DNA of 64,000 nt. It comes from Pilasporangium apinafurcum (Eukaryota; Oomycota; Peronosporomycetes; Pythiales; Pythiaceae). The notes under the pieces are model-generated. The model had not been told where the DNA came from and did no database searches. It saw only the letters and a program-made list of their open reading frames with translations. How positions within the stretch are numbered: the first letter of the stretch is position 1; every line of letters begins with the position of its first letter. The position numbers and the translations under genes were made by a program. The stretch is taken from positions 62,001-126,000 of the forward strand of contig BCKE01000046.1 in NCBI GenBank assembly GCA_001600495.1, written 5' to 3'. Positions 21,634-33,148 of the stretch are shown one piece after another.

Positions 21634-23590
21634 TCAGTCTCCATGGCGGAGGAGGCGCGCGGCTGCAGTGATAGCTTTGCGTGCCGAAGTGTCTTTGATG
21701 CCTAAGAAATTCAGATCTTCCTTCTCAATACCCGTCTGAACACAAATCAAAGGAGAAGAAAATAAGCAAACAATTTCGAAATCACTCAAACAATCGGTCC
21801 GTCAGGCAGCTTACCTCACGAATAAAGTCCAGCGATGCGAAACCTTTCGCCTTCAGCGTGGAGGTATATCGCTGTAGTCCAATCTCCTTCAGCCACTGAT
21901 ATACTTCGTCGCTCTCATCTTCTGCACTGGGAACCGCACCATCGTCTTCTGCAGGCTCCGCACGTCTCGTTTCGCTTGGTTTCTTCTTTTTTGTGCGTCG
22001 TTGGTCACTGTCGTTGCTTTGTTTGGAGTTAGAATTGCTACTGCTGACAGTCGTGGCGTTACTGTACCGTGCACCACTGCCCTCTGTCTTACGATGAACC
22101 ACCATCGTATCATTCGCATAGTCAATACCCTGGTTAATGAGCTCCATCCAGTTCTCTAGATCTTGTTTATTCAGCGCCTGCAATTCGCGTTTGATCTTCC
22201 AATTGCTATTAATCACATTGAAGCAAAGCTCGGGCATCTCCATAGTCTTCCAGATCCGACATTCACGCAGTGACAGCGAAGACACCATCTCACTGTTGCT
22301 AGTTCTTCTGTTTACAGTACTCGTTTTGGACGGACATCTGTCGGTGTAGTGTAACTGGTCACCATCCAGGATAAACCATTTCTCAACCCACCCTCGGTTG
22401 CCTCTGCGATTGCGTTTGAGGATGACACCAGAATATGACGGTGGGGGAGTGAGTGCTAACGGTTGAAGAGAAGACGAATTCAGAGCTTCATCGGTCTCCA
22501 GATCGATTGTTTCTTCTTCTTCATTGTCGTCCTCCTCATCTGCATCATCGTCGTCATCATCACTCTCATCTTCATAACCTTCATCATCGCAATCATCGAT
22601 CTGAGGCTCGCACTCGGCATCCATGGGCGTAAAAGGCTGTAGCTCTACGGGGCCAGTCAGGTTTTTGCACTGGCTCAAAATCTCTTCCAAAGTACGAACA
22701 ACCACGTCACATGTCGGTCGCTCCGACGGCTCAAACGCCACACACTGCTCTGCCAAAGCCGCAAGCGCCGGTGGGCATGATTTTGGCAGCGCCTCATGGA
22801 ATTCCGAGACACAAATGCGGAATTTGTGCTGCGGCAGACGCATTAAAAACCCATCTGCGTTGCCCTGACGACAACACAGAAGCTCCATGAGCACGACACC
22901 AAAGCTGAAAATGTCGACACTTTCATTGTAATCTTCGTCCAAAAACATTTCCGGTGCCATGTACGCGTCTGTGCCACAATAAGACTTGCGACGCACCTTA
23001 CCTAGTGCATCGACATCTTCCTCATTTGCTCGCGATTCATCACTTACGTCAATCCATGGCGTGTTGGTCGCAAAGCCAAAATCACACAATTTCGCATGAT
23101 ATTTGTCGTCTAGCAGGATGTTCGAGGACTTGATGTCCCTGTGTACGATGTGTTGTCCATGCAAAAATGCAATGCCACTGGCAGCATCTAATGCGATCTG
23201 GATCATTGTGGGCCAGCCCAAGTGCGCGACAGTACCTTTGCGGATGGCTTTCAGTAAAATATCGACATCACCGTTGTTTGAGTGCTCACTGAGGATCCAA
23301 ATCTGCTTGGCACGGCGATTGTCTGCGGCACCAATAAACTCTAAAAGCCGTGGATGCTGTAGTTTCTGCAGAATCTGCACTTCTTTCAGCACATAAGGAG
23401 GGATATTGCCCTCACTGTCCTTCGGCTGGCATTTCACGGCAACGTGTTTCTTGTTGAATTCTCCGGCGTAGACGACGGAGAAAGCGCCTTTGCCGATCTC
23501 TTTGCCGATCTTGATGGCACTCGGTTCGATCGTAAAAATCGATTTCACGGCAGTCTGATGTTGCTGCTCTAACACTTGATTCGTTGACAT
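21634..23590 (-). CDS. Protein kinase with PH and SAM domains (TKL-like)
   Basis: Minus strand, exons 23590-21815 and 21735-21634 with a 79-nt phase-0 intron; 625 residues. The kinase domain (about 27-310) is complete: glycine loop IGKGAFSVV (32-40), VAVK Lys53, HRDIKSSN (Asp152), DFGFA, and an APE motif. An acidic run of Asp/Glu follows (about 340-370), then a PH domain (about 388-490; GVILKRNRRGNRG, WVEKWFIL, ending with ENWMELIN), then a basic Ser-rich linker. The SAM domain (about 560-625) begins with VYQWLKEIGLQRY in exon 1 and ends in exon 2 (TGIEKEDLNFLGI, ITAAARLL). A model without the last exon would lose half of the SAM domain. Oomycetes have many TKL kinases with lipid-binding modules; membrane recruitment via PH is inferred. 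Confidence 0.9.
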
Positions 23591-24635
23591 CTTTCTCTGT
23601 ACTATTCTTCACTCGGTGACCTGTCTAAACTGACTCCACCTCACGTCTGTGCGGCTACTGGCGCTGGTCTCTTCCACGCGCGTCAGCTTTTTCACTCACT
23701 CAGCAGCTGCTGCTGTTGTTGTCTCTGTTTCTTGAAGCTAAGAATACGTAGACAGAGAGGAAGAGCCACCACCAGCTCTTTAATGCGTTGAGAACGAATG
23801 CGCTTGGAATAGCTGCACAAGAAATTATTTATAGTCGCTGCTGGAGGTTACGCGCCGGAATAGACCTGAATGAGGTTACATGGAGTAACTTCAACAAATC
23901 AGAACACTGGGTAGGAGCGTAACCTCGTGCTCATGGATATCTGATTTCGCGACACGTTTCAAGATCCCAGACTTTTTCGAGCACACACTATCACATGCTA
24001 TTCCATATTCACTCTTGACATCTACTTTGATTTGAGTACATCGAGTAAAGCAAGAGTGGGTAACATGGTGTCAGCAGTCAGATCCAAGACCCGACGATAC
24101 CAATTCTGGAAGGATATGGAAGGTATAGCAATCACACAGATTTTTTTTTGGGAGCAGTGCAGTAAATCAGTGGATAACTATTTTGGAATGCCTGGATCAC
24201 AAAAAAATGAGCCTACCCGCGTGAACGCCATTACCGCCTAAAAGAAAAAACAAAACAAAACAAAACAAAAAGCTGCATCACACCATAGCCGAGGAAATCA
24301 CAAAGACAACCTGGATATAAACATAGAAGTCGACTTCAAGCCACAAAACTGCACCACTTGAAGTGTTATGGCCATAACAGGAAGAATACGAGTGTTCATC
24401 GACATCTAAGCATGAATGAAAAGGAAACGATAGTTGCAAAACAGGCAAATGGGAAAACTTGTGTTTGTTCTTGTAAAATAAATGGATAAAGGCTGATGGG
24501 CAATCTTTTTTTCTCCATCTACCTCACTGTAAAGACCATGTGCGACATCACTTTCGTCAGTTCCATGGGTAGATCCAGATGGTACTCTAATTGACAACAT
24601 AAGGTAATTTTGAAAGATAGTAGTACCGTGGATGA
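23591..24635. other. 1-kb spacer
   Basis: Contains the kinase promoter, a CTG-rich stretch near 23705 and an (AAAAC)n run. No gene or RNA was recognised. Confidence 0.5.
24243..24270. repeat. (AAAAC)n simple repeat
   Basis: Four to five AAAAC units in a purely A/C-rich stretch. Confidence 0.8.
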
Positions 24636-25418
24636 TCAATTTTGAATCTCTGTCGTTTTTCTCCGACTGGCTACGGCTCTTAAAGTGGGCATGTACTCCG
24701 CGATAATCGCCGAGATGTTGAATGTCACATGGTTAAGCATCTGCGGCGAGCGATCACTCAATGCTTTATACTCATCATAGCTGATAAACCCATCTTTGTC
24801 AAGGTCGACATCCTCCATGGTCTTGTCGACGATCGTCTCGAGACAGTCCTTCGGGATATTGATGCTGTTCTCGTGGATGCAGGCGTCGAGCATACTCAAT
24901 AGCTCCTCCTTGGACAATTTGCCATCGCGATCAAAATCCAACACATCGAAGGAGACTGCAACAATAAGTTTCCATTGGTATGACGTTAAAATATACAAGG
25001 ATCAGCAAATCAAGGAGCAGCAACTTGACTTACATTTGAGCTTCTCCTCGACTCCACCTTTCGATGATAGCACGGAAACACTTTGTAAGAATTCGGTAAA
25101 GCTGATGAACGAGTCATTGTTAGTGTCAAAGAGCTGGAAGATCCGATCCACATAAAGCGATCCTTTGACAGTGAACCCAAGTGCGGTTTGAAACTCACTA
25201 CGACCGATCAATCCGTCGTCTCGTGCGGCAGAACTGATCAAATCGAAGTGAAGATACAATGCTACGATTTCTTCAGGAGTAAAGTTTGTTGTAGTTGCAA
25301 ATTGTTGGACTTCATCGTCGCTGAGCTTGCAGGTCAACTGTGTCAATGGATTGGTTTCTTCATTACCTTCGCCTGCTGTACCCAGTTCCTCACGCACAGT
25401 GGATGCTGCCGCCCCCAT
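24636..25418 (-). CDS. Calcineurin B-like (CBL-type) EF-hand calcium sensor
   Basis: Minus strand, exons 25418-25034 and 24955-24636, 78-nt phase-1 intron; 234 residues. The start at 25418 gives MGAAASTVRE, a strong N-myristoylation signal like those of plant CBL proteins and calcineurin B. EF1 is the degenerate, extended type (FDLISSAARDDGLIGRSEF), nearly the plant CBL pattern. EF2 (DTNNDSFISFTE), EF3 (DFDRDGKLSKEE, preceded by KLKFSFDVL that spans the intron) and EF4 (DLDKDGFISYDE) have canonical ligands. The tail ending with HVTFNISAIIAEYMPTL again resembles CBLs. CBLs bind and target CIPK kinases; whether this organism has such partners is unknown. Ordinary calcineurin B is the alternative. 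Confidence 0.85.
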
Positions 25419-25693
25419 AGATCCAGATAAGTGTGGTTTATTCGACAAGCGATCGAAAGTCGGCCGATTAATCTGGTATAAATAAACAAGCAGGCATGTT
25501 TGTTGCTATTGCCATCCGTCATGTCATCCGTTTCAAAATAAACAGCCTTTCGGGTCAGGGAATCTGGTGTGTAGCATAATAAGTGGTCCACACAAAATAA
25601 ATAATAGCGCGACACATCATAATCCTATTTAGTGTGCACCACATCATGGTGCATGGCTGGCTGGCTGGCGCATATTCACAGAGGAATTGAGCG

Positions 25694-27241
25694 ATGCTGG
25701 CGATCCGGGCGTTGGCGAAGCGAGTACAGCTGCAGCAGCAACCACTGCGATCCGCCGTCTCGGCGACCGCTGTGCGTGCGTTCTCTACTGAAAATGAAGA
25801 AGTGGCTGTCGCACCTGTGGCTGAAGAAGGCAGTATTGCTTCCGTCTCTATCACAGAGGTACACTGAAGAGTTCCTGACCTTGACATCTATTGGAATGCC
25901 CAGTGCTCTAATGAATGTGTATGTTTCATGGGTGAATTTTCCTGTGCATTGGCATAGGCAAGTGAGAAGGACCGTTTGAAATTCTTCTCCTTTGTGAAGG
26001 AAGCTCAAGACAAGCTCTTTCCGGAAGGGTTCGTCTTAACTTTCCATGTCTGCGTCATTGACTAAGACGAGTAGTTGATATTTAACCCATGAGCTTTTAT
26101 CTCTATGGACTGTGATGCACTTTAGAATTGGACGACGGATGGAGGCAACTTTCGACCTCATTGGCCATCGCCACGTGATGCTGCGTGATAACACGTTGAA
26201 GATCATCTCGCTCATGAAAGGTGCGTTCTTGTGGTCTCATTGTAACAAATTATCGTCTACTGTAGAGATTAATAAAATTATGGCTACGTAGAATGGGAAA
26301 ACAGCAAGGAGGATGCATCTCCAGCGTTCTTGATTGACGGCGAACGCGGTAGTGGGAAAACATTCGCACTCCACCAGATCGTGCAGTTCGCACGCGAGAG
26401 CAACTGGCTGGTTCTATACGTTCCCAATCCTCGCTCGTGGTGCTACGAGGCTCCATATGTGATGAAGTCGCCGTACATTGAAGGGAAGTTTGATATCGAT
26501 GTATATGGCGTTGATCTCTTGGAAAAGTTCCTGCACTGCCATGGGGATCAGTTGAGCTCCATCCCTCTGCGTGGCTCCTATGGTGACCGATACTACCCGG
26601 CATCTTTTGAGGCGAAGCCCAAGAGCGCTTCTGAGTACGATCCGTCGACCCTGACATTGCGTGATATGGTGGAGAATGGTATTCGTGACGAAGAACTCGC
26701 CTGCACGGCCATTGTGGATCTGCGCGCAGAACTCGCCCGCGTGACAGAATTCCCCGTGCTGATTGCCGTGGATGACTACAACACTTGGTTTGAGAAGACG
26801 GTCTTTGGTTTTGAAGGCCAAGAGATTTTACCTTCGGACATCTCGGTCATTGATGCGCTGAAGGACATTGGTGCAGAAGGCCATTTGCCGGAACGAAAAC
26901 TCGCCAATGGTCTGTTCGTTGCGGCTGTGACGGAGAACTTCCCGTCTCGGTTCGAATTTAAGAAGTTAGTGGATTACCGTAAGCTGCGTACTACCATGCG
27001 GCCGTATACCAAGGATGAACTAGACAGCGTCGTCGCGTATTATAACCAGGTCAACTTCCTCCACGGTACGTTCATGCAACTCAATACACTGATACTGCTA
27101 CTGATCAGGTAAATATTCATCATCTATTGAATTCATTTCTGCTTTCTTATAGACAAGCCAACGGACTCGCAATTGGCATACTTTCGCCTGATGACCAAAA
27201 GCTTGCCGCTCCATGTCTTCGATCGTGCCTCGTTCTCGTAG
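25694..27241 (+). CDS. DAP3: Mitochondrial small ribosomal subunit protein mS29 (DAP3)
   Basis: Five exons: 25694-25858, 25958-26028, 26126-26220, 26292-27065 and 27153-27241; phases agree, 397 residues. The N-terminus (MLAIRALAKRVQLQQQPLR) is a clear mitochondrial presequence, basic and without acidic residues for 33 positions. The GTPase-like P-loop GERGSGKT is followed by the DAP3 segments YVPNPRSWCYE, LLEKFL, FPVLIAVDDYNTWF (Walker B region) and FVAAVTE. The end LAYFRLMTKSLPLHVFDR supports the last exon. DAP3 is a GTP-binding protein of the mitoribosomal small subunit and is associated with apoptosis in animals. The short exon 2/3 junction uses a GTTCGT donor and is the weakest part of the model. 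Confidence 0.88.
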
Positions 27242-27657
27242 ATTCAGAACAAGAGCCCGAAACCGGGAGACGGTTAGAAATACACAATACAGAACAAACA
27301 GTTGAGATCACTTACGCATTCACGTACGGGATTATCCTCTTCATTTGCTCACACACTTACGATGCCTGGGTACTCTTGTGTTCATCGGTAAGGATTGTCA
27401 TCTTTGCAGATGTGATCATTGGCAGCATGGTACTGCATTAGGTTATTGAACAAGCTTGATATGATTGAATTAGTGAACTAAACATTTTGCAATCAAACTT
27501 CAATATTATCCAATAAAATCACTATATATGTATTTTTATCCAATAATATTCACTTATAATAAAACCTAATCTAATTAACCATATCGAGGTTTTTTGTTTT
27601 ATTTTCTATCAGAAGGCGCCACTTTCGTGATCGAAGAAGGCCGCTCTTCGAGTGATC
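27242..27657. promoter_or_regulatory. AT-rich upstream region of the SWI/SNF gene with paired CCAAT elements
   Basis: ATCCAATAA occurs at 27508-27516 and again at 27538-27546, exactly 30 bases apart. The same arrangement occurs at 41997 and 42027. The rest is AT-rich without a gene. Confidence 0.45.
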
Positions 27658-30600
27658 ATGACGGAGGGCAACAATGGCAGTTTACCTCCAAATCCACCAA
27701 GCGGAGCCAGCAATGGTGTCAGCACAGCCACAGATACACCCACTGCGCCTCAAACACCACTAAATCTCACACCAGCGGACGTGAAGCGTCTGATGGACGC
27801 CGCCATGCGCATGAAACGAGCGAACCAGACGCACCACCCAAAATACACGCAAATCGTGTCGCTGCTAAGACAATTCCAGCAGCAGCGACATATGAGGCAG
27901 CAGCAGCAGCAACAACAACAACAGCAGCATAATTCTAACATAAGCTCAGTTACGAATGGCAATACTACTGCAGGGAATGTCCAACAACAACAGCAGCAAC
28001 AGCAACAACAACTCCAGTTCTCCCGCCAGCAACAAGCACAGAATTCAAATCAACCGCTAACATCTGCGCCGACGATAGCAAACGCGCCACTAGATGTGAT
28101 GGCAAATCCATTTCTGCAAAAAAAACAAGCAGACATGGTAAACCAAACGCCGCAACAGCAGTTGATGACAATGCAGCAGAATCCATCGGTGCAGTTGCTA
28201 TTTACAGAAAAGCAATTGGAGTTTCTGCACAACCAGATCCGTGCATACAAGGCGCTGTGTCATTCGATGGACGAAGCTATGGCGGGGAAATCTAATTCTG
28301 ATTCTTCATCTTCTTCGACGGGTGCTTCGATGGTACCTGCAAAGAATGCTATGCAATCGACAGGTCCAGTGTCATCGACACCTCATCAACAGCCTTATCA
28401 GCCTCAGCCCCAACACAAACCCTTCACATCTGGATCGGCCATGGAGCCATTGCTTGTGGAAATCACACAGCGGAAACCCAAGTGGACGCGTAACTCGCGG
28501 AATTTGCTCTATTTGGGTCCAGAATGTTTTGATGGTGATCTTGTGGACATTGAGGCAAAAGCGCAGTCATGTTTTGGTCCGTACAATCTCAACTCACCAT
28601 GGCTGGGGATGAACGATGTTACCTTAAAGCTCCGGTATATGCACACACTGCAGCAATTCCTCACGTCTACTTTGGCAAAGTTGGAGGCGCACACTGGAAT
28701 GTTGAGTGAAACAGAACAGCGCACGCTTCGTGACTTGCGCTGCTTACTGCTGCAGCAACGCCTGCGTAATCGTATCTCCAAAACTTACACGAAGCGACTG
28801 GCGCTGCTAGGGGAACCGTCGGCCATCGATCGAAAATCATTTCGTCGCCGACGTCCGCTATCGAGAGTGGAGCTACTCAGTGACGAGAAGGAGAAACGCA
28901 AAAAGTCGGTGGCACAGGAGCGGCGTCGACGTGCTGACCATCAGTCATATCTAAAGGCCGTTCTGAACCATTCTCGCGAGTTCTTTACCTATCACAAGAA
29001 TGTGAAGCTGCAGCTCGCCAAAGCGTCCAAGGCAGCCAAGGCTTTTGTGGATCAGAAAGTATCAAAGGCGGAGCGCGAAGAAGATCGACAGGAGAAATTG
29101 CGTCTGAAAGCACTGAAGGCCAATGATATGGAAGCATACGGCAAATTGGTTGCAGAAGCGAAAAACGAACGATTGACGTACTTGCTCAGTCAGACCAACA
29201 GCTATTTAGATAGTATTCGCAAACTGGTTCGAGCACATAAGCGCAAACACAACGTCGCTGAAGTATATTCCTCTCTGAATGACGACGATAAAGACGATGA
29301 TGAAGATCTCAACTACCTGGAAGTTGCGTCAAAGGGAGAGCTGCCTCGACAGCCATTGATGCTTGTCGGAGGAGATTTGAAAGAGTACCAGCTGCGCGGG
29401 CTGCAGTGGATGGTCTCACTATATGATAATCATTTGAACGGTATCTTGGCAGACGAAATGGGGCTCGGCAAAACCATTCAATCGATTTCGCTACTTACGT
29501 ACGTCACGGAAATTAGGCACAACCATGGCCCGTTCCTGGTGGTAGTTCCGCTTTCGACATTGTCGAATTGGGTGAACGAATTCAAGAAGTGGGCACCTGA
29601 TCTTGTACTGGTTGTGTACAAAGGACCTCCACAAGTGCGTAAGGAGCTTTACAAGCAGGAAATGGCCAGTTGTCAGTTCAATGTGCTGTTGACAACGTAT
29701 GAATACATCATGAAGGACAAGCACGTGCTGCGCAAATATGAATGGCAATATATCATTGTTGACGAAGGTCATCGCATGAAAAATGCTCAAAGTAAATTCG
29801 CCATGACGCTTGGTACGTTGTATACGTCTCGCAATCGTCTATTGCTGACGGGGACACCGCTGCAGAATAGCTTGCCAGAGCTGTGGGCGCTACTAAACTT
29901 TCTCTTGCCCACGATTTTCGAGTCAGTGGATACATTTGAGCAATGGTTTAGCAAACCATTTTCTCAATTTTCTGGCAGTGGTGAGTCCAATGAGCTTTCC
30001 GATGAAGAGCGGATGTTGATCATCAATCGATTGCATCAAGTACTGCGTCCATTTCTGCTACGTCGTGTCAAAAGCTCTGTGTTGGATCAATTACCTGATA
30101 AGGTGGAGCGTGTGCTCAAATGTGATCTCTCTGGATGGCAGAAGATCATGTACAGACGTATTCAAGAAGGTGGTGCACTGTTGATGGAAGGTACAGATGA
30201 CGATGGCCAGAAGAAGGGCAAGACTAAATACACCTCAAAGGGGTTATCGAATGTACTCATGCAGCTGCGGAAGGTGTGCAACCACCCGTACTTATTCCAA
30301 GTGAATGGCTATCCTATTGATTTTGATATTGTGCGCTCGTCGGGTAAATTTGAGCTCCTAGACCGTATGCTGCCGAAATTGAAAGCTGCAGGTCATCGCG
30401 TACTGATGTTCAGCCAAATGACGCAGTTGATGCACGTATTAGAAGATTATTTCAACTATCGCGGATTTCGATACTTGCGGCTCGATGGGTCTACGAGCGC
30501 CGATGAGCGTGAACAGCGCATGTTCATGTTTAATGCACCGGATTCTCCGTTTTTTATCTTCTTATTGAGTACTCGCGCTGGTGGGCTTGGTCTAAATCTT

Positions 30601-31851
30601 GCGACTGCCGATACAGTCATCATCTTTGATAGTGATTGGAACCCGGCAATGGATGCTCAGGCGCAGGATCGTGCACATCGTATCGGTCAGAAAAACGAAG
30701 TTCGCGTATTCCGTTTGGTGACGAATTCGCCCGTAGAGGAAAAGATTCTGTCACGTGCCACGGATAAGATGAATATGAACAACTTGGTCGTGGAGGCCGG
30801 CAAGTTTAACAACCGATCGAAAGAAGCGGAACGGCGTGCACTGTTGGAAAGTTTGATCAAGATGGAATCCGAAGAAGCGGCTAATGCGGCAAATGGTGAA
30901 GATAACGATGCCGCGACTGTTCTGCTCGACGATGAAATCAACGAAATGATGGCATTAACTGAGGATGAGCTGTCTTTATACCAGAAAATGGACGCCGAGC
31001 GCATTCAGCGCGAAGAGCGCGAGTGGGCCGATTATTGCAAACGCATGAACAAACCATATGTGCTACGGAGTCGGCTGATGAATGAGAAGGATGTCCCGAC
31101 GTGGCTCCGTGAGGCCGATGACAAGATGGAAAAAGACATCGCGAGTGGCAAACACGACAAGAACAGTTGGAATTTCGACATGAGTACGGACGGCAAAGGA
31201 CGCAAACGCAAAGAAATTTCTTACCGCGATCAGTATACCGACTCAGAGTTTGTGAAAATGTGTGAAGATGGCGTGGAGATGGAGAAGAAAAAAGACACTA
31301 AGGCAGCTTCAAAGCGCGGAAGCAAGCGACCACTAAATAGTGCTGTCGACGATGCCGAGGAGGATGACGGAGGCGAGTATGAGCTGGAAGAAGGTGACGA
31401 AAACACTAAACGATTGCGTAAGGTGCTCTGCTATTTTTACAAGAAGGTCTACGACGGCGTAATGAAGCTGACGGACCCGACGGGCCGCCCACGCACGGAA
31501 TTGTATCTCGAAAAGCCGTCAGCGTTGGATTACCCGGACTATGATACGATCGTGAAGCACCCCATGGACCTTGCAACCATCAAAGATCGTATCGATCGCC
31601 ATGTGTACAAGTCCCACGCTTTGTTTGAGGCCGATTTCAACCTGATGGTGAGCAACGCACAGCTCTACAACCACCCACAATCGCTGGTGGTCTACGATGC
31701 GCTGGAAATCGACAAGTACGTCAAGAGTAAGATGAAGGCAATCAAGCAGAAACCCATTGAGCAATTGACGGAAGAGTTTGAAGTCGCACGACAGCAACAC
31801 AAGATCCGCTCAAAGGCGCGGAAAGAGAAGAAGCGCGCACGGCGCAACTAG
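27658..31851 (+). CDS. SWI/SNF-type chromatin remodelling ATPase with QLQ, HSA and bromodomain (BRM/BRG1-like)
   Basis: 1,397 residues from the ATG at 27658; single exon. Order of parts: Gln-rich N-terminus with two long CAG/CAA-coded runs (about residues 80-95 and 110-120); QLQ motif (FTEKQLEFLHNQIRAYK, about 182); HSA domain (about 420-490) for actin-related protein binding; SNF2 ATPase with DEMGLGKT (about 600) and DEGH box (about 702); C-terminal helicase lobe ending with DRAHRIGQ; SnAC-like linker; acidic linker; bromodomain near 1,265-1,370 (DYPDYDTIVKHPMDL, AQLYNHP); basic tail. The bromodomain Asn that binds acetyl-lysine (YNH) is present. This is the catalytic subunit of a SWI/SNF (BAF/RSC) complex. 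Confidence 0.96.
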   Translation: MTEGNNGSLPPNPPSGASNGVSTATDTPTAPQTPLNLTPADVKRLMDAAMRMKRANQTHHPKYTQIVSLLRQFQQQRHMRQQQQQQQQQQHNSNISSVTNGNTTAGNVQQQQQQQQQQLQFSRQQQAQNSNQPLTSAPTIANAPLDVMANPFLQKKQADMVNQTPQQQLMTMQQNPSVQLLFTEKQLEFLHNQIRAYKALCHSMDEAMAGKSNSDSSSSSTGASMVPAKNAMQSTGPVSSTPHQQPYQPQPQHKPFTSGSAMEPLLVEITQRKPKWTRNSRNLLYLGPECFDGDLVDIEAKAQSCFGPYNLNSPWLGMNDVTLKLRYMHTLQQFLTSTLAKLEAHTGMLSETEQRTLRDLRCLLLQQRLRNRISKTYTKRLALLGEPSAIDRKSFRRRRPLSRVELLSDEKEKRKKSVAQERRRRADHQSYLKAVLNHSREFFTYHKNVKLQLAKASKAAKAFVDQKVSKAEREEDRQEKLRLKALKANDMEAYGKLVAEAKNERLTYLLSQTNSYLDSIRKLVRAHKRKHNVAEVYSSLNDDDKDDDEDLNYLEVASKGELPRQPLMLVGGDLKEYQLRGLQWMVSLYDNHLNGILADEMGLGKTIQSISLLTYVTEIRHNHGPFLVVVPLSTLSNWVNEFKKWAPDLVLVVYKGPPQVRKELYKQEMASCQFNVLLTTYEYIMKDKHVLRKYEWQYIIVDEGHRMKNAQSKFAMTLGTLYTSRNRLLLTGTPLQNSLPELWALLNFLLPTIFESVDTFEQWFSKPFSQFSGSGESNELSDEERMLIINRLHQVLRPFLLRRVKSSVLDQLPDKVERVLKCDLSGWQKIMYRRIQEGGALLMEGTDDDGQKKGKTKYTSKGLSNVLMQLRKVCNHPYLFQVNGYPIDFDIVRSSGKFELLDRMLPKLKAAGHRVLMFSQMTQLMHVLEDYFNYRGFRYLRLDGSTSADEREQRMFMFNAPDSPFFIFLLSTRAGGLGLNLATADTVIIFDSDWNPAMDAQAQDRAHRIGQKNEVRVFRLVTNSPVEEKILSRATDKMNMNNLVVEAGKFNNRSKEAERRALLESLIKMESEEAANAANGEDNDAATVLLDDEINEMMALTEDELSLYQKMDAERIQREEREWADYCKRMNKPYVLRSRLMNEKDVPTWLREADDKMEKDIASGKHDKNSWNFDMSTDGKGRKRKEISYRDQYTDSEFVKMCEDGVEMEKKKDTKAASKRGSKRPLNSAVDDAEEDDGGEYELEEGDENTKRLRKVLCYFYKKVYDGVMKLTDPTGRPRTELYLEKPSALDYPDYDTIVKHPMDLATIKDRIDRHVYKSHALFEADFNLMVSNAQLYNHPQSLVVYDALEIDKYVKSKMKAIKQKPIEQLTEEFEVARQQHKIRSKARKEKKRARRN

Positions 31852-31927
31852 AGATCAAATGGACAACCAAATGGACGAATAAGTGAGGCACATATTTACA
31901 TTTACGGATATTGTGACGAGTCGTTCA

Positions 31928-33148
31928 TTAAGTAAAGTAGCCAGCGTCGATGACATCAGACGAGGATGACTGCTTCTCCAGCACGCCGACGTACTGCGAC
32001 TTTTGTGCTTCTTTGAAGGTTTTGTACGACCGCTAAATGGATCAATACAAATAGCAAACACATATATGATGAGTGAGTGACATCTCGTGTCTGCTGATCA
32101 ATGCCAATTATAAAGAAGGAACATTTTTTCTTAGTTACCTGCAATCGTTCATCAACAGCCATGACCGCAGCGAGATTGCCAAAGCGATGACAGTAATTGG
32201 GTGCACTCCAGACCGTGGAAAAAGTTTCACGGAAGAGCACTTGGTAACCTTCCATACATAACTGATGCGCGCGACTCATATGCGCAAGTTTGTTTAAATG
32301 CAGAAATTTCTCCACGACGTCTTCACCAAAGATGTACCCCGCACCTCGAGGCGACTAAACATCCAAAAGTAAAGCAGATAAGTAGACTGTCATCAATTGA
32401 GAACCAATGTGTTTTCAGGGGTCACTCAAAGCTCTTTTTACCAGATGGAATCCGAGGTTCTTAGGATCGGGATCCGACCAGACAATATCTAGCCACCACA
32501 ATTAGTACACACACACATACACACAGCTAGTCAGCATCAGTTTGGACAAGAGCTGGGCTGTATATGAAGCTTCTTACCTGCGAAAGGTCCATCAGGCGGT
32601 ATCTCCATGAACCGATGGATCATGCGCAATTGGTCAATATGGTGGATCGTAGGACTCAATCCGCCGTGCAGACAGAGTAGTCGCTCGTCCACGAGCGCAC
32701 CGAGTGGCAGAAAATCAAACATGTCCATGAAAGCCTTGTACACTCGCGTGTCGCCATCATATTTCTTCATACATTCCATCTGAAAGCCATAGACCTGCGT
32801 CGTCTGACGAGACTCATGATTCCCACGCAGCAGCGTGATCTTGTCTGGGTAGCAGACTTTCAATACACAGAGCATCGTGATGGTCTCGATGCTCATGGCA
32901 CCACGGTCGACAAAGTCCCCGAGGAAGATGTAGTTGGTGGAAGGTGCTTGTCCGCTGAGCTTGAAGAGTTCGAGTAAATCATGAAACTGACCGTGGATGT
33001 CACCGCAGATGGTCACGGGTGACTGGACAGGGACAATATTGTCGTCTTCCACCAGCAGATCCTTCATACGCTCACAGAGCGCCAACACAGCATTCAGTTC
33101 GATGTGCTCACCTCGGCGCAGTCGCTCTAGATGCCGCTGTGGATGCAT
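31928..33148 (-). CDS. PPP-family serine/threonine phosphatase catalytic subunit (PP2A/PP4/PP6-like)
   Basis: Minus strand, four exons: 33148-32578, 32488-32442, 32354-32139 and 32032-31928; 312 residues, all phases consistent. The PPP signatures GDIHGQ, GDFVDRG, LRGNHE and the later SAPNYC are intact, giving all metal ligands. Exon 2 supplies DIVWSDPDPKNLG and exon 3 SPRGAGYIFGEDV. Sequence around VWSAPNYCHRFGN and the length fit the PP2A/PP4/PP6 group. The very end reads GYFT instead of the DYFL or YFL tail that is carboxymethylated in PP2A-type enzymes. The frame is open a little upstream of the ATG (QEDLLRTS), so a short extra 5' exon cannot be excluded. Confidence 0.88.
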
